This document shows, one piece after another, positions 8,878-16,767 of a DNA stretch of 64,000 bases. Positions within the stretch are counted from its first letter, which is position 1, and each line of letters starts with the position of its first letter. The notes below the pieces were generated by a model. The model had not been told where the DNA came from. It saw only the letters and a list, made by a program, of their open reading frames with translations, and did no database searches. The stretch is from Paenibacillus dendritiformis. GTDB taxonomy: Bacteria > Bacillota > Bacilli > Paenibacillales > Paenibacillaceae. Both the position numbers and the translations under genes were made by a program. The stretch is taken from assembly GCF_021654795.1 (NCBI RefSeq), contig NZ_AP025344.1, positions 6,138,501-6,202,500 of the forward strand, given 5' to 3'.

Positions 8878-9831
8878 CTATATCAGGTTGAGCAAAATCG
8901 CTGCGCCCAGAGCGGCAATGCGGGCCACATTCGTGATGATGAAGTTTTTGACAGCCAAGACGAAGGTATGCTCCTTGGTCTGCTTCTGCTGAAAAGCGCG
9001 AATATTGCGCTGCACCGGGATGAGGGTGCATAGGACAAGCAGCAGAATAATGGGGTTGACCTTCAAAATGAACAGAACGATAAGGTCCAGATAGGAAGCG
9101 TAATAGATGATGCGGAACAAGGCTAGCGCATTCGCCCTGCCGATATAGACGGGAAGCGTATACCGCTTATTTTCCACATCGTCTTCCATATCGCAAATAT
9201 TGTTGGCCAGCATAATATTCGCAATGCACAGAATGGCCGGTATCGAGATAAGGAATACCAGCAGCACTTCAATGATGTTGATATCGATCTTGACATGCCA
9301 GTCCTCCAGCCATAAGGCCGCCAGCTGATGATCTTCCACATGAATATAGGTGGAAATGAAGATGATAACGAACCCCATGAACAGTCCGGAGAACAACTCC
9401 CCCAGCGGCATGCGCGAGATGGGGACCGGCCCAAGCGAGTACAAAAAGCCGACCAAAAACGATAATCCGCCCAAAAGCAGGATCAGCAGGCTGGTCTGGA
9501 GGAACAGAACAACCCCCGCGCTTATCGCGATTACGAGCAGGGTTATAATGGCGGCAACGACTGTCGATTCCTTCAATTTGAACTGCACGATTGCATTATG
9601 GACTTCATAGCCGTAGCCATGGGTTTTGATCGCCTTTTTGTAATCGTAATAGTTGTTGATCGCCGTGGTCGCCATATCGAAGGACAGCAGAGAGGCCAAC
9701 ATCAGCAAGAAATGGCTGAGTTCGAAGGATTGGAACCGAAATACGGCATACAGACTGCCGATAAAGAAGGGGATCATGCTGGCCGTTTTGGTCTGAAGCT
9801 CGACCAGCTTAAGAAAGCTTTTGATTGTCAC
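8878..9831 (-). CDS. UbiA-family prenyltransferase (MenA-like)
   Basis: 317 aa, eight to nine membrane helices. The two aspartate-rich loops of UbiA enzymes are present: NNYYDYKKA at about 60 and NNICDMEDDVENKR at about 210, which bind Mg2+-prenyl diphosphate. Closest in style to 1,4-dihydroxy-2-naphthoate polyprenyltransferase (menaquinone synthesis). No other men genes are nearby, so it may be a paralogue with another aromatic acceptor. It uses a GTG start behind AAAGGAG. The gene is divergent from the riboswitch-controlled endopeptidase. Confidence 0.82.
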   Translation of the reverse strand: MTIKSFLKLVELQTKTASMIPFFIGSLYAVFRFQSFELSHFLLMLASLLSFDMATTAINNYYDYKKAIKTHGYGYEVHNAIVQFKLKESTVVAAIITLLVIAISAGVVLFLQTSLLILLLGGLSFLVGFLYSLGPVPISRMPLGELFSGLFMGFVIIFISTYIHVEDHQLAALWLEDWHVKIDINIIEVLLVFLISIPAILCIANIMLANNICDMEDDVENKRYTLPVYIGRANALALFRIIYYASYLDLIVLFILKVNPIILLLVLCTLIPVQRNIRAFQQKQTKEHTFVLAVKNFIITNVARIAALGAAILLNLI

Positions 9832-9998
9832 GTTTCATACTCCTTTGCATGCACAGCACCCGTAGAGGCATCTTTCTGTTTCGCATCTTTTCCTCATAAA
9901 CTTTACCACCAGATCCAAGGCCAGTCCAGTTCCTTAGCTTCTCCCAAATAGCTGCAAAAAAAGCACGCAGAAACCAAGTCCGCGCACGCCGATTCATC

Positions 9999-10027
9999 TT
10001 GACAAGCCATTCTATCAATATTAATCT
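9999..10027 (+). promoter_or_regulatory. sigma-A-type promoter of riboswitch-endopeptidase transcript
   Basis: TTGACA at 9999-10004, a 17-bp spacer, then TAATCT at 10022-10027. Transcription would start about 40 bases before the first c-di-GMP aptamer. Confidence 0.6.
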
Positions 10028-10074
10028 AGAGGTAGATAGATAACTAGATTTTTCTTCCAATCGCATATCTATCC

Positions 10075-10170
10075 TAGTGATAAAGGCAAACCCATCGAAA
10101 GATGGCGACGCAAAGCTACAGGGGCTTCAGCGAAGATGACTCGCTATGCCAGCCAGTTACCGATAGAGAT
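10075..10170 (+). ncRNA. cyclic-di-GMP-I (GEMM-I) riboswitch, first of a tandem pair
   Basis: Contains the conserved GEMM-I core in order: AAAGGCAAACC, a stem closed by a GAAA tetraloop, GACGCAAAGCTACAGGGGCT, a variable arm, then GCCAGCCAGTTACCG. Class I aptamers bind c-di-GMP. It is followed at 10202 by an intrinsic terminator, so it probably acts by transcription termination ahead of the second aptamer and the endopeptidase gene. Confidence 0.93.
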
Positions 10171-10201
10171 AGCTTGACGTGTCTTTCGCGAACGTTCCCA
10201 A

Positions 10202-10236
10202 GCCCTTCTTACTTCGGTAGGCGGGGCTTTTTCATT
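10202..10236 (+). terminator. intrinsic terminator after first riboswitch
   Basis: A twelve-pair stem with one mismatch around a TTCG loop (GCCCTTCTTAC-TTCG-GTAGGCGGGGC), followed by TTTTTC. It lies between the two aptamers and is the likely expression platform of the first. Confidence 0.8.
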
Positions 10237-10270
10237 AGGATGGACAAGCGAAGGAACAGGTCAACTCCGT

Positions 10271-10360
10271 ATTGACAAAGGCAAACCTGTTGAAAAGCAG
10301 GGACGCAAAGCTATAGGGGCTTCAGCGCCGCCAGCGCTCAGCCAGCCAGCTACCAATATT
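10271..10360 (+). ncRNA. cyclic-di-GMP-I (GEMM-I) riboswitch, second of a tandem pair
   Basis: Carries the same core as the first copy: ACAAAGGCAAACCTG, a GAAA-capped stem, GGACGCAAAGCTATAGGGGCT, then CAGCCAGCTACC. No T-rich terminator is obvious before the start codon at 10459, so this copy may act on translation, or through a structure I did not recognise. Confidence 0.92.
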
Positions 10361-10458
10361 GAAGCAAGCGCCGAACTGCGCGATTATACTCTACCAATCC
10401 GGATGGAATGGAAAGAATCGCGGAAGCAGAGACGCCGGGCTTCAGAGGAGAGATTGCG

Positions 10459-11112
10459 ATGAAATGGGACAAGCGTCTATTGGGCCTGCTTATATTGGCC
10501 GCTATCTTGTTCACGGTGCCGGTATATCCGGTTCACGCCGAGGATGCCATTATCGATAAATTAGTCGTGCTGCCAAGCAGCGAGTATAATGTCAAGGAAG
10601 CCGAAGCCATGAAGGAACGGCTGGCCAAGATTCCCTCCCGCATTTTGAACCAGTTGTATGACAAGGGCGTCAAAATCAAGCTGACGAACGACATCATTAC
10701 GAACGAACCGGAGTTAAGCTATTTGAAGGGCGTTACGCCGCGAGGCTGGGAAGGCACCGGCATGACATGGGACGATGTTCCCGGCGTCAGCGAGCGGATT
10801 GTCGCCGCCCGCATCGGTTACAGCAATAAGGGCCAGGGACACAATTCGTTCAATCTGGAAATTCACGAGACCATGCATGCGGTGGACCGCATCGTCTTCA
10901 ATGAAATCAGCGGCACCGAGGAATTCAAGAACATTTTCAATCAGGAAGCGAATGTCAACTATAACGGGGACGGCTACGTGTCGGTCCATCCGACCGAATA
11001 CTTTGCGGAGACCGCCAGCTTGTATGTATACAGCGACGCCACGCGGGAAGAGCTCAAGAAGACGACTCCGCTCACCTATGAATTTATGGACAAGCTGTTC
11101 GCCAATCCATAA
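10459..11112 (+). CDS. secreted zinc Pro-Pro endopeptidase (PPEP-2/Zmp1-like)
   Basis: 217 aa. A Sec signal peptide (about 1-27, ending PVHA) is followed by a single anthrax-lethal-factor-like metallopeptidase domain. The zinc motif is HETMH (His136, Glu137, His140) followed by AVDR; the third ligand is probably Glu184 in TEYFAE, as in PPEP-1 of Clostridioides difficile. PPEP enzymes cut between two prolines in the linkers of surface adhesins, and P. alvei PPEP-2 is known to cut PLP-PVP in the neighbouring VMSP protein. The convergent gene here (11181-16040) encodes exactly such a protein with two PLPPVP motifs. The ATG at 10459 is chosen because GAGGAG precedes it. The transcript begins with two c-di-GMP riboswitches. 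Confidence 0.93.
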   Translation: MKWDKRLLGLLILAAILFTVPVYPVHAEDAIIDKLVVLPSSEYNVKEAEAMKERLAKIPSRILNQLYDKGVKIKLTNDIITNEPELSYLKGVTPRGWEGTGMTWDDVPGVSERIVAARIGYSNKGQGHNSFNLEIHETMHAVDRIVFNEISGTEEFKNIFNQEANVNYNGDGYVSVHPTEYFAETASLYVYSDATREELKKTTPLTYEFMDKLFANP

Positions 11113-11119
11113 CAGACAC

Positions 11120-11158
11120 AGAAGCTCCTTCCGGGCAGAGGCCTCGGAAGGAGCTTCT
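11120..11158. terminator. bidirectional hairpin between endopeptidase and surface protein
   Basis: A 13-bp perfect stem, AGAAGCTCCTTCC paired with GGAAGGAGCTTCT, between the two convergent genes. T-tracts are weak on both sides. Confidence 0.65.
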
Positions 11159-11180
11159 TGTTCATGCAGGCGAGCCTGCC

Positions 11181-14100
11181 TTATGGGTATACCCGGTCCG
11201 GTTGGATGGAATCCCACGTCTCATAACCGTTCTCGGAACGGCTGTACTCGTGGTGGTTCGTCGCCTCCAACACGTCCGTATAGTACCATTTGCCCGGCTT
11301 GTTATCCGGCCATTGCTTCGCATCGTCATGGATATCGGCTGCCTTCACCTTCCGGTTAAGCACACTGTTGATGAAAGCCATCGCTTCCGCCCGCGTAATG
11401 TACTGATTCGGCTTGAAGGTGCCGTCCGGATAACCTTTAATCCAGCCTTTATTCGCGGCCGATACGATATATTTCTCCGCCCAATGTCCGGAGATATCCG
11501 AGAACATGCCGTTCGCTTGATCATTGAGCTTGTCGAATCGGGACGCGATCGCGGCGAATTCCGCCCGCGTAATCGATTGGCCCGGCTTGAAGGTGCCGTC
11601 CTGATATCCGGTGATGATTCCGGCCCGCTCCATCGTCGAGATGTGTTTGTTCGACCAACGTTTCTTCGCTACATCCGAGAACGAATTCTGGTCGGTCAGA
11701 TAGTTCGCGCGGCTCTCATTCTCCATCAGACGATAGAAGATGGCGGCGACCTCTTCCCGGCTAATCTGATTCTCCGGCTTCACCGTGCCATCCGGGTAGC
11801 CGTTGATGTAGTTGTAGTGATTCTCCATATCCAGCTTCGGCGGTACCGGCGGCAATGGCGGCACAGGAGGCACCGGAGGCAGCGGCTTCGGCGACGGCGT
11901 TATTGTCGTGGTGCTTCCTCCCGGACTGCCGCCGTCCGGATCCGGATTGGACGAATTTTTCGTGTAATAGAAAATGTATTCCTGTCCTTCCGCATCGGTG
12001 AACGTGTACGTGTCACTGGACTTCACCGGCGTATAGCCGGATACCGGGACTGCCGTCAACGTCACTTGTTCTCCCGGCTTGCCGCTCTTCGTCGTCGGCG
12101 CTGCCAACGTGTTGCCCGTTCCCTGCTCCAGATACTTCACGGTCACCTTGTGCTCCGTCTGGGATGGGTTCTTTTTGTAGAAAATATTCAACATCTGCTC
12201 CGGTTCAGCAGTGAATGTATACGAGTAACTTGGATGCTCAGGGTGATAGACGGCACCCGTTACCGTAATCGGAGACGTCCGGTACAGGACTTGCTCGCCC
12301 GCTCTTCCTTTGACTCGCTCGGATTCTTTCAGCACATGGTTCGTCTCGGCTTCCAGATGGTTAACCGTCAGAAGCTGAATATCGCCATGCTCGCCCTTCA
12401 CATAGTAGAACGTATACTGCTGATCAGAAGCCGTCGTAATCGTGTAAAGCTCATTGAATTTCAGCGGCGTGTATACGGCGTCTGTAACGGTAATCTGATC
12501 CGCTCTCAGCCACAGCACTTCCCCGGCCTTGCCGGAATGAGTGGACGGAGCTTGGAGAGCCAGATTCGATTCTTGATCCACATAGTGAACCGTCACCGTG
12601 TACGTCTCGCCCTCATTAACTTTGTTGTAGTAGAAGGTGTACTCCTGCTCGGTGTCTGCTGTAACTGTGTACTCGACGCTATATCGTTCCGGCTTGTAGA
12701 CCGAATCCGTCACCGTAATGTCTTCCGCCTTCAGCGTAAGCGCCGACCCCACTTGCCCAATATGCGAAGTGGACTCCTTCAGCGATTGTTCCGTCGCCCG
12801 ATCGACGTAATGCACGATTACGGTGCGCTCTTCGCCTGTCGGATCATCTTTGGTGTAGTAGAACGTATACACTTGGTCAGCTTCCGCCGAGAACGTGTAT
12901 TTGTGCGTGGCGTTCAACGGCTTGTAGCCCGCCACTTCTTTCGCCGTCAGTCCGATGGTCTGCCCGGTTACGCCTTCGAGCAGCTTCTCCGCTGCCAGTT
13001 CTTTCTCCGTTCCTTGCTCCAGATACTTCACGGTCAGCGTCTGACTGCTTCCGGCGTAGTAGAAGATGTATTCGTTCGTTCCTGCTTTGAACGTGTACGC
13101 ATACGTATCGTTCTCTGCGGTGTAACCCGCGATCGGCTTCGCTTCCAGCGTTACGGTCTCACCCGTCACGCCTTCATGTGTTGTTGCTTCAGCCAGTGCT
13201 TTGTCCGTACCTTTTTCCAGGTACTTTACGGTGACCGTCTGCTTCAGAGCCTTGTAGTAGAAAATGTACTCCTGGTTCGCTTCCGCTGTGAACTTATACT
13301 TATATTCACTTGGATCAACCGGCTCATATCCTTCTACCGGCTTCGCGGTCAGCAGCTTTTCGGAACCCGTCGGGCCTGTGAATGTATCCGGGGCGGCAAC
13401 CTCGACATCCTTCGTGCCTTCCAGTAAGTACTTCACGGTGACCGTTTGTTCCTTCGCCGTATAGTAGAACGTATACTCGTTCTTACCTGCTTTGAATGTA
13501 TACTCATACGTATCGTTCTCTGCGGTGTAACCCGGAATCGGCTTCGCTTCCAGCGTTACGGTCTGGCCCGTTGCGCCTTCATGCGCCGTTGCTTCAGCCA
13601 GTACCTTATCCGTACCTTTCTCCAGGTACTTCACGGTGACTGTCTGCTTCTCCGCCGTGTAGTAGAAGATGTGATCCGGATTCTCGCCAGCCTTCAGCTC
13701 ATATGTCACTGTTTTCGGCTCTTCCGCTTCATAGCCCGCAATTTCTTCGGCTTTCAGCGTAAGCTCTTCCCCGGTCTTCCCTGTCTTCACGCTTGGTTCC
13801 AGCAGATCCTTACCCGTGGCTCGGTCTACGTAACGGACTTTGACGCCCTGTCCCAATCCGTTGTAGTAGAAGACATGATCCGGATTTTCAGCCTTCAGCA
13901 CATATTCTACGGTTGTCGGCTCTTCTGCTTCATACCCCGCAATTTCTTCGGCTTTCAGCGTAAGTTCTTCCCCGGTCTTCCCTGTCTTCACAATTGGGAC
14001 CAGCAATTCCTTGCCGGTTCCACGGTCCACATAGCGCACCTTCAAGCTCTGCTCTGTCCCGTTGTAGTAGAAGATATGATCCGGATTTTCGCCGGCCTTC

Positions 14101-16040
14101 AGCACGTATTCTACGGTTGTCGGTTTTTCCGCTTCATATCCCGCAACATGTGCGGCTTCCAGCGTCAGTGTTTCTCCCGTCTTCCCTGTCTTCACGCTTG
14201 GTTCCAGCAGATCCTTGCCCGTGGCTCGGTCTACGTAACGGACTTTGACGCTTTGATCATTTGCGGTGTAATGAAAAGTAATCGTTACATCCTGGCCAGG
14301 CATCACGCCCGTTACATGCCCGCTGTCCACAGTCAGTCCGCTGCCTTTACTAACCTCGACATTGGAGAACTCGTAGCCGTCGAAATTCTTGCTGCTTACA
14401 TCGATGGATTCGCCCGGCTTTTTGTCCGCCTCGCTGCGATCCAGCACCTTGTCTCCCGATTGGTGAACAATCGTCAGCTTGTTAGGGACATCGTTATAAC
14501 CGAACCAAATAATTGGCGAAGGCTTGCTAACCGTCAAATCCACTTTCGTTGGATTGTCGCCAACTCTCAACGTGTAACCTGGCACTGTTGGCGCCGGGAC
14601 GGTATAGGATTTGCCAACCTCAAGCGCGTCGCTTCCATCCTCCTCGTGGTAGCGGCTGTACAGCTCTTGGGCCAAATCCGGGCGTTCGACTTCTTGGCCG
14701 TCGGAATTGACCGGCTTGCCGTTGGCATTGACTTTATACGCCTTGACGAGAATCGAACCTTTGCCCAAGCCCACTCTCGGCACTTCGAAATCCTTCGATG
14801 TACGATCACCTTTGGCATCGGTGTAATTCATCGTCGTTGTCTTATTGGTCGGGTACAATTGTTTTGGATCCGGGTTTTTGGAGTGATCCATTTTGACCCG
14901 GTAAGTAAGCGTCGCCGGATTGCCTTCCGTAACATTGCCAATGTTCCAGGTAAACGTTTCGGTTTGCGGGTTCCAGGTTACCTCCCCTTGAGAGGCCTTG
15001 TAGTCGTCCGGGCCGAAGGAGCTTCCCTTCAACTTCAGATCGAACATGTCCCCCATCGGGTCAGTGACTACCGCATTCTCTGCGGCAAAGGCAATTTTGC
15101 TGGCCAGTTCGGAGAAGATTCGCTCCAGACTGTCGCTGGTGCCCGAATAATAGCCTTTGTTGGCAACATCTTTCAGCGTATTGGTGGCATTGCTATTGCT
15201 GCCAACATCCAACCCAATAGAATAAATATGAATTCCTGCATCATGGGCCAGCTTGGCTTCGGAAATCGTGCCGATGCCATTGTCTTTAATTTCAAACTCA
15301 TAGCTGCAACTCCACAAAAAACAAGTTTCCTTACCCAAACCATACCAGTTAGAGCCCAGGCTGTAACTGGAGCCCGACCCAATAATGTTTTTGTCGTTAA
15401 AATCAGAAAGAATAAACTGATGGCTATTATTTCCCCATGAACCTTTTACTGCAGTAGACGCCTTGTAACTATACGTCGGCTCCCCGTCACTCAGCAGAAC
15501 GATCACTTTGTTGTTGGCCTGGCTTGTCTTTAAAAGCTCCTGAGCTTCGTGCAGTCCGGCCTGAATATTCGTTCCCCCGGTCGCCTGTATATTATCAATG
15601 GCACGTTTCAATTCCGTCTTCTGGTCAAGGCCTTTGAAGTCAGATACCTGATCAGAAGTCTTATTGAAGGTCACTACTGCAATTCTCGTGTCCGAGTCTT
15701 CAATCAAGAGATTGTCAACGAATTTCTTCGCTGCATCCTTGGCCTTCGGCAATCGGTTCTGGTTCGGTTTTTGGGTCATGCTTCCCGACTTGTCGATTAC
15801 GAGCACGACATCGGAGGAGCCCGATTTCAGGTTCTTGCCTTCGACTGTCAGTGTAATATCCCATTCATCCAGCTTGCCTTCGACCGGGTTCGCTTCCTTC
15901 GTGAGCTTCACCGCTCCCGGATTCGGCCACTCAAGCTCCCCGGAACTCGCCGCCTGGGCGCCGAGCGTGCCCGGAATCGTCCCAAATGCGACACTCAACA
16001 TACACAACCATGTAACTACTAGTCTGAATCGGCGTTTCAT
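11181..16040 (-). CDS. VWA/MucBP/SLH surface protein (VMSP-like adhesin), endopeptidase substrate
   Basis: 1619 aa. Signal peptide about 1-30 (AQA-A). The von Willebrand A domain (about 75-315) has an intact metal-ion-dependent adhesion site, DKSGS at 83-87. After linking beta domains come about eleven MucBP-type repeats of roughly 65-75 residues (about 590-1365; each begins like VKVRYVDRATGK or VTVKYLEKGT and ends FYY). A proline-rich linker follows at about 1385-1402, containing PLPPVP twice. Three SLH units fill about 1405-1580 (for example GYPDGTVKPENQISREE, GYQDGTFKPGQSITRAE) and bind cell-wall polymer. The architecture matches P. alvei VMSP. Cleavage in the linker would release the whole adhesive part from the S-layer. 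It starts behind GAGGAGG. The leader holds a promoter, a GEMM-like RNA and a terminator. Confidence 0.93.
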   Translation of the reverse strand: MKRRFRLVVTWLCMLSVAFGTIPGTLGAQAASSGELEWPNPGAVKLTKEANPVEGKLDEWDITLTVEGKNLKSGSSDVVLVIDKSGSMTQKPNQNRLPKAKDAAKKFVDNLLIEDSDTRIAVVTFNKTSDQVSDFKGLDQKTELKRAIDNIQATGGTNIQAGLHEAQELLKTSQANNKVIVLLSDGEPTYSYKASTAVKGSWGNNSHQFILSDFNDKNIIGSGSSYSLGSNWYGLGKETCFLWSCSYEFEIKDNGIGTISEAKLAHDAGIHIYSIGLDVGSNSNATNTLKDVANKGYYSGTSDSLERIFSELASKIAFAAENAVVTDPMGDMFDLKLKGSSFGPDDYKASQGEVTWNPQTETFTWNIGNVTEGNPATLTYRVKMDHSKNPDPKQLYPTNKTTTMNYTDAKGDRTSKDFEVPRVGLGKGSILVKAYKVNANGKPVNSDGQEVERPDLAQELYSRYHEEDGSDALEVGKSYTVPAPTVPGYTLRVGDNPTKVDLTVSKPSPIIWFGYNDVPNKLTIVHQSGDKVLDRSEADKKPGESIDVSSKNFDGYEFSNVEVSKGSGLTVDSGHVTGVMPGQDVTITFHYTANDQSVKVRYVDRATGKDLLEPSVKTGKTGETLTLEAAHVAGYEAEKPTTVEYVLKAGENPDHIFYYNGTEQSLKVRYVDRGTGKELLVPIVKTGKTGEELTLKAEEIAGYEAEEPTTVEYVLKAENPDHVFYYNGLGQGVKVRYVDRATGKDLLEPSVKTGKTGEELTLKAEEIAGYEAEEPKTVTYELKAGENPDHIFYYTAEKQTVTVKYLEKGTDKVLAEATAHEGATGQTVTLEAKPIPGYTAENDTYEYTFKAGKNEYTFYYTAKEQTVTVKYLLEGTKDVEVAAPDTFTGPTGSEKLLTAKPVEGYEPVDPSEYKYKFTAEANQEYIFYYKALKQTVTVKYLEKGTDKALAEATTHEGVTGETVTLEAKPIAGYTAENDTYAYTFKAGTNEYIFYYAGSSQTLTVKYLEQGTEKELAAEKLLEGVTGQTIGLTAKEVAGYKPLNATHKYTFSAEADQVYTFYYTKDDPTGEERTVIVHYVDRATEQSLKESTSHIGQVGSALTLKAEDITVTDSVYKPERYSVEYTVTADTEQEYTFYYNKVNEGETYTVTVHYVDQESNLALQAPSTHSGKAGEVLWLRADQITVTDAVYTPLKFNELYTITTASDQQYTFYYVKGEHGDIQLLTVNHLEAETNHVLKESERVKGRAGEQVLYRTSPITVTGAVYHPEHPSYSYTFTAEPEQMLNIFYKKNPSQTEHKVTVKYLEQGTGNTLAAPTTKSGKPGEQVTLTAVPVSGYTPVKSSDTYTFTDAEGQEYIFYYTKNSSNPDPDGGSPGGSTTTITPSPKPLPPVPPVPPLPPVPPKLDMENHYNYINGYPDGTVKPENQISREEVAAIFYRLMENESRANYLTDQNSFSDVAKKRWSNKHISTMERAGIITGYQDGTFKPGQSITRAEFAAIASRFDKLNDQANGMFSDISGHWAEKYIVSAANKGWIKGYPDGTFKPNQYITRAEAMAFINSVLNRKVKAADIHDDAKQWPDNKPGKWYYTDVLEATNHHEYSRSENGYETWDSIQPDRVYP
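11841..11885 (-). other. proline linker with two PLPPVP endopeptidase sites
   Basis: Codes for a linker with PLPPVP at 11868-11885 and again at 11841-11858, just before the SLH anchor. PLP-PVP is the preferred PPEP-2 cleavage sequence. Confidence 0.85.
11955..14262 (-). repeat. tandem MucBP-coding repeat array
   Basis: About eleven in-frame repeats of roughly 195-225 bp. Some are nearly identical at DNA level: the stretches at 13795-13845 and 14205-14253 share a long match, as do those around 13120-13230 and 13540-13640. This makes copy-number change by recombination likely. Confidence 0.85.
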
Positions 16041-16153
16041 AGTTTCCTCCTCATTTTTTCATCTGAGTCCTCCTTTGCAGAATAAAATTGCCTCCTCACG
16101 TCTTATTTATATCGTTCTGCGGGCCAAAAATACCGCGGAGAACCGCCCTATGA

Positions 16154-16202
16154 AAAATAAAAAAATCCGGCTGCAATTTAACGATTGTTAAATGCAGCCG
16201 GA
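16154..16202 (-). terminator. intrinsic terminator in leader of surface-protein gene
   Basis: On the minus strand a 14-bp stem (TCCGGCTGCATTTAAC paired across a short loop with GTTAAATTGCAGCCGGA, one bulge) is followed by TTTTTTTATTTTT. It lies 110 bases before the surface-protein start and right after the GEMM-like RNA, so read-through is probably ligand-controlled. Confidence 0.88.
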
Positions 16203-16204
16203 CG

Positions 16205-16275
16205 ATCATGGGCCTGGTGGCCTTTAGATTCCTAAGCTTTGCGGCCTAATCTTTCGATTAGTGTGCCCTATGTAG
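16205..16275 (-). ncRNA. GEMM-I-like (c-di-GMP-I or variant) riboswitch candidate
   Basis: On the minus strand, CATAGGGC pairs with GCCCATG to close the element. Inside are a stem capped by CGAAAG, then GGCCGCAAAGC, a short hairpin and CCACCAGG. The GAAA-capped stem followed by CGCAAAGC is the hallmark of GEMM-I, but the 3' arm differs from the two clear copies at 10.1-10.4 kb. It could be a variant class with altered ligand preference. A strong terminator follows directly. Confidence 0.6.
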
Positions 16276-16319
16276 TTACGGTATCCAATCATACCCAGCT
16301 AAAGCACTATTCAATGCTC

Positions 16320-16348
16320 AATATATGGGACAGCCTCCTTTTTGTCAA
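16320..16348 (-). promoter_or_regulatory. sigma-A-type promoter of surface-protein gene
   Basis: On the minus strand TTGACA (16343-16348), a 17-bp spacer, then TATATT (16320-16325). The start point would lie about 40 bases before the GEMM-like RNA. Confidence 0.75.
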
Positions 16349-16400
16349 TCACTTTTTTGAAAATTTTTCGTTCCGCTTCCAACAGCGCCTGAACCCCCGA

Positions 16401-16424
16401 AAAATCCCCTGGTTGGGGGATTTT
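16401..16424. other. hairpin in promoter region upstream of surface-protein gene
   Basis: A nine-bp stem, AAAATCCCC with GGGGATTTT. It lies upstream of both divergent promoters and terminates nothing visible. The rest of 16425-16680 shows no gene. Confidence 0.4.
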
Positions 16425-16683
16425 CTTCAAACTGCAAATGGGATAAAATATTCATTTCTTTGAAAAATAATCGCCTCTTATTTTCATAATTATAGGTACT
16501 TCGACCTAATATTTCACAGTTCGACTCGTTCGCATAGAAATGGATAGGCGAGGAATGAAAAGGAATTAAATTGCAGCTCATTTTCCATCGCTTCCTTCCG
16601 AATCGGGTCATACTATAAGGGCGTTGGTGGTACTCCGAAAAGAAGAGACGACAAAACAAGAGGAATTTGCAGATCTTGGATCG

Positions 16684-16712
16684 TTGACAAATGGATGAGC
16701 AGGACATATGAT
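16684..16712 (+). promoter_or_regulatory. sigma-A promoter of LacI-type regulator gene
   Basis: TTGACA at 16684-16689, a 17-bp spacer, then TATGAT at 16707-16712. The operator at 16728 lies just past the expected start point. Confidence 0.8.
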
Positions 16713-16727
16713 AAGTGATGTAACGGA

Positions 16728-16745
16728 TGTGTAACCGGTTACACA
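16728..16745. promoter_or_regulatory. LacI-family operator (autoregulatory)
   Basis: TGTGTAACCGGTTACACA, a perfect 18-bp palindrome with the central CG typical of LacI-family sites. It lies between promoter and start codon of the regulator, and the identical sequence recurs at 17874-17891. Confidence 0.9.
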
Positions 16746-16767
16746 TAGAAAGGAAGGATACTCCGTC

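Noticed and set aside
12000..14262. Regular repeats that could suggest a CRISPR array
   Set aside because: The period is about 200 bp and in frame with protein repeats; no short repeat-spacer pattern and no cas genes.
11202..15440. Two long plus-strand frames opposite the surface protein
   Set aside because: Shadow frames produced by the repetitive MucBP coding sequence; composition rich in Arg, Val and Phe without domain structure.
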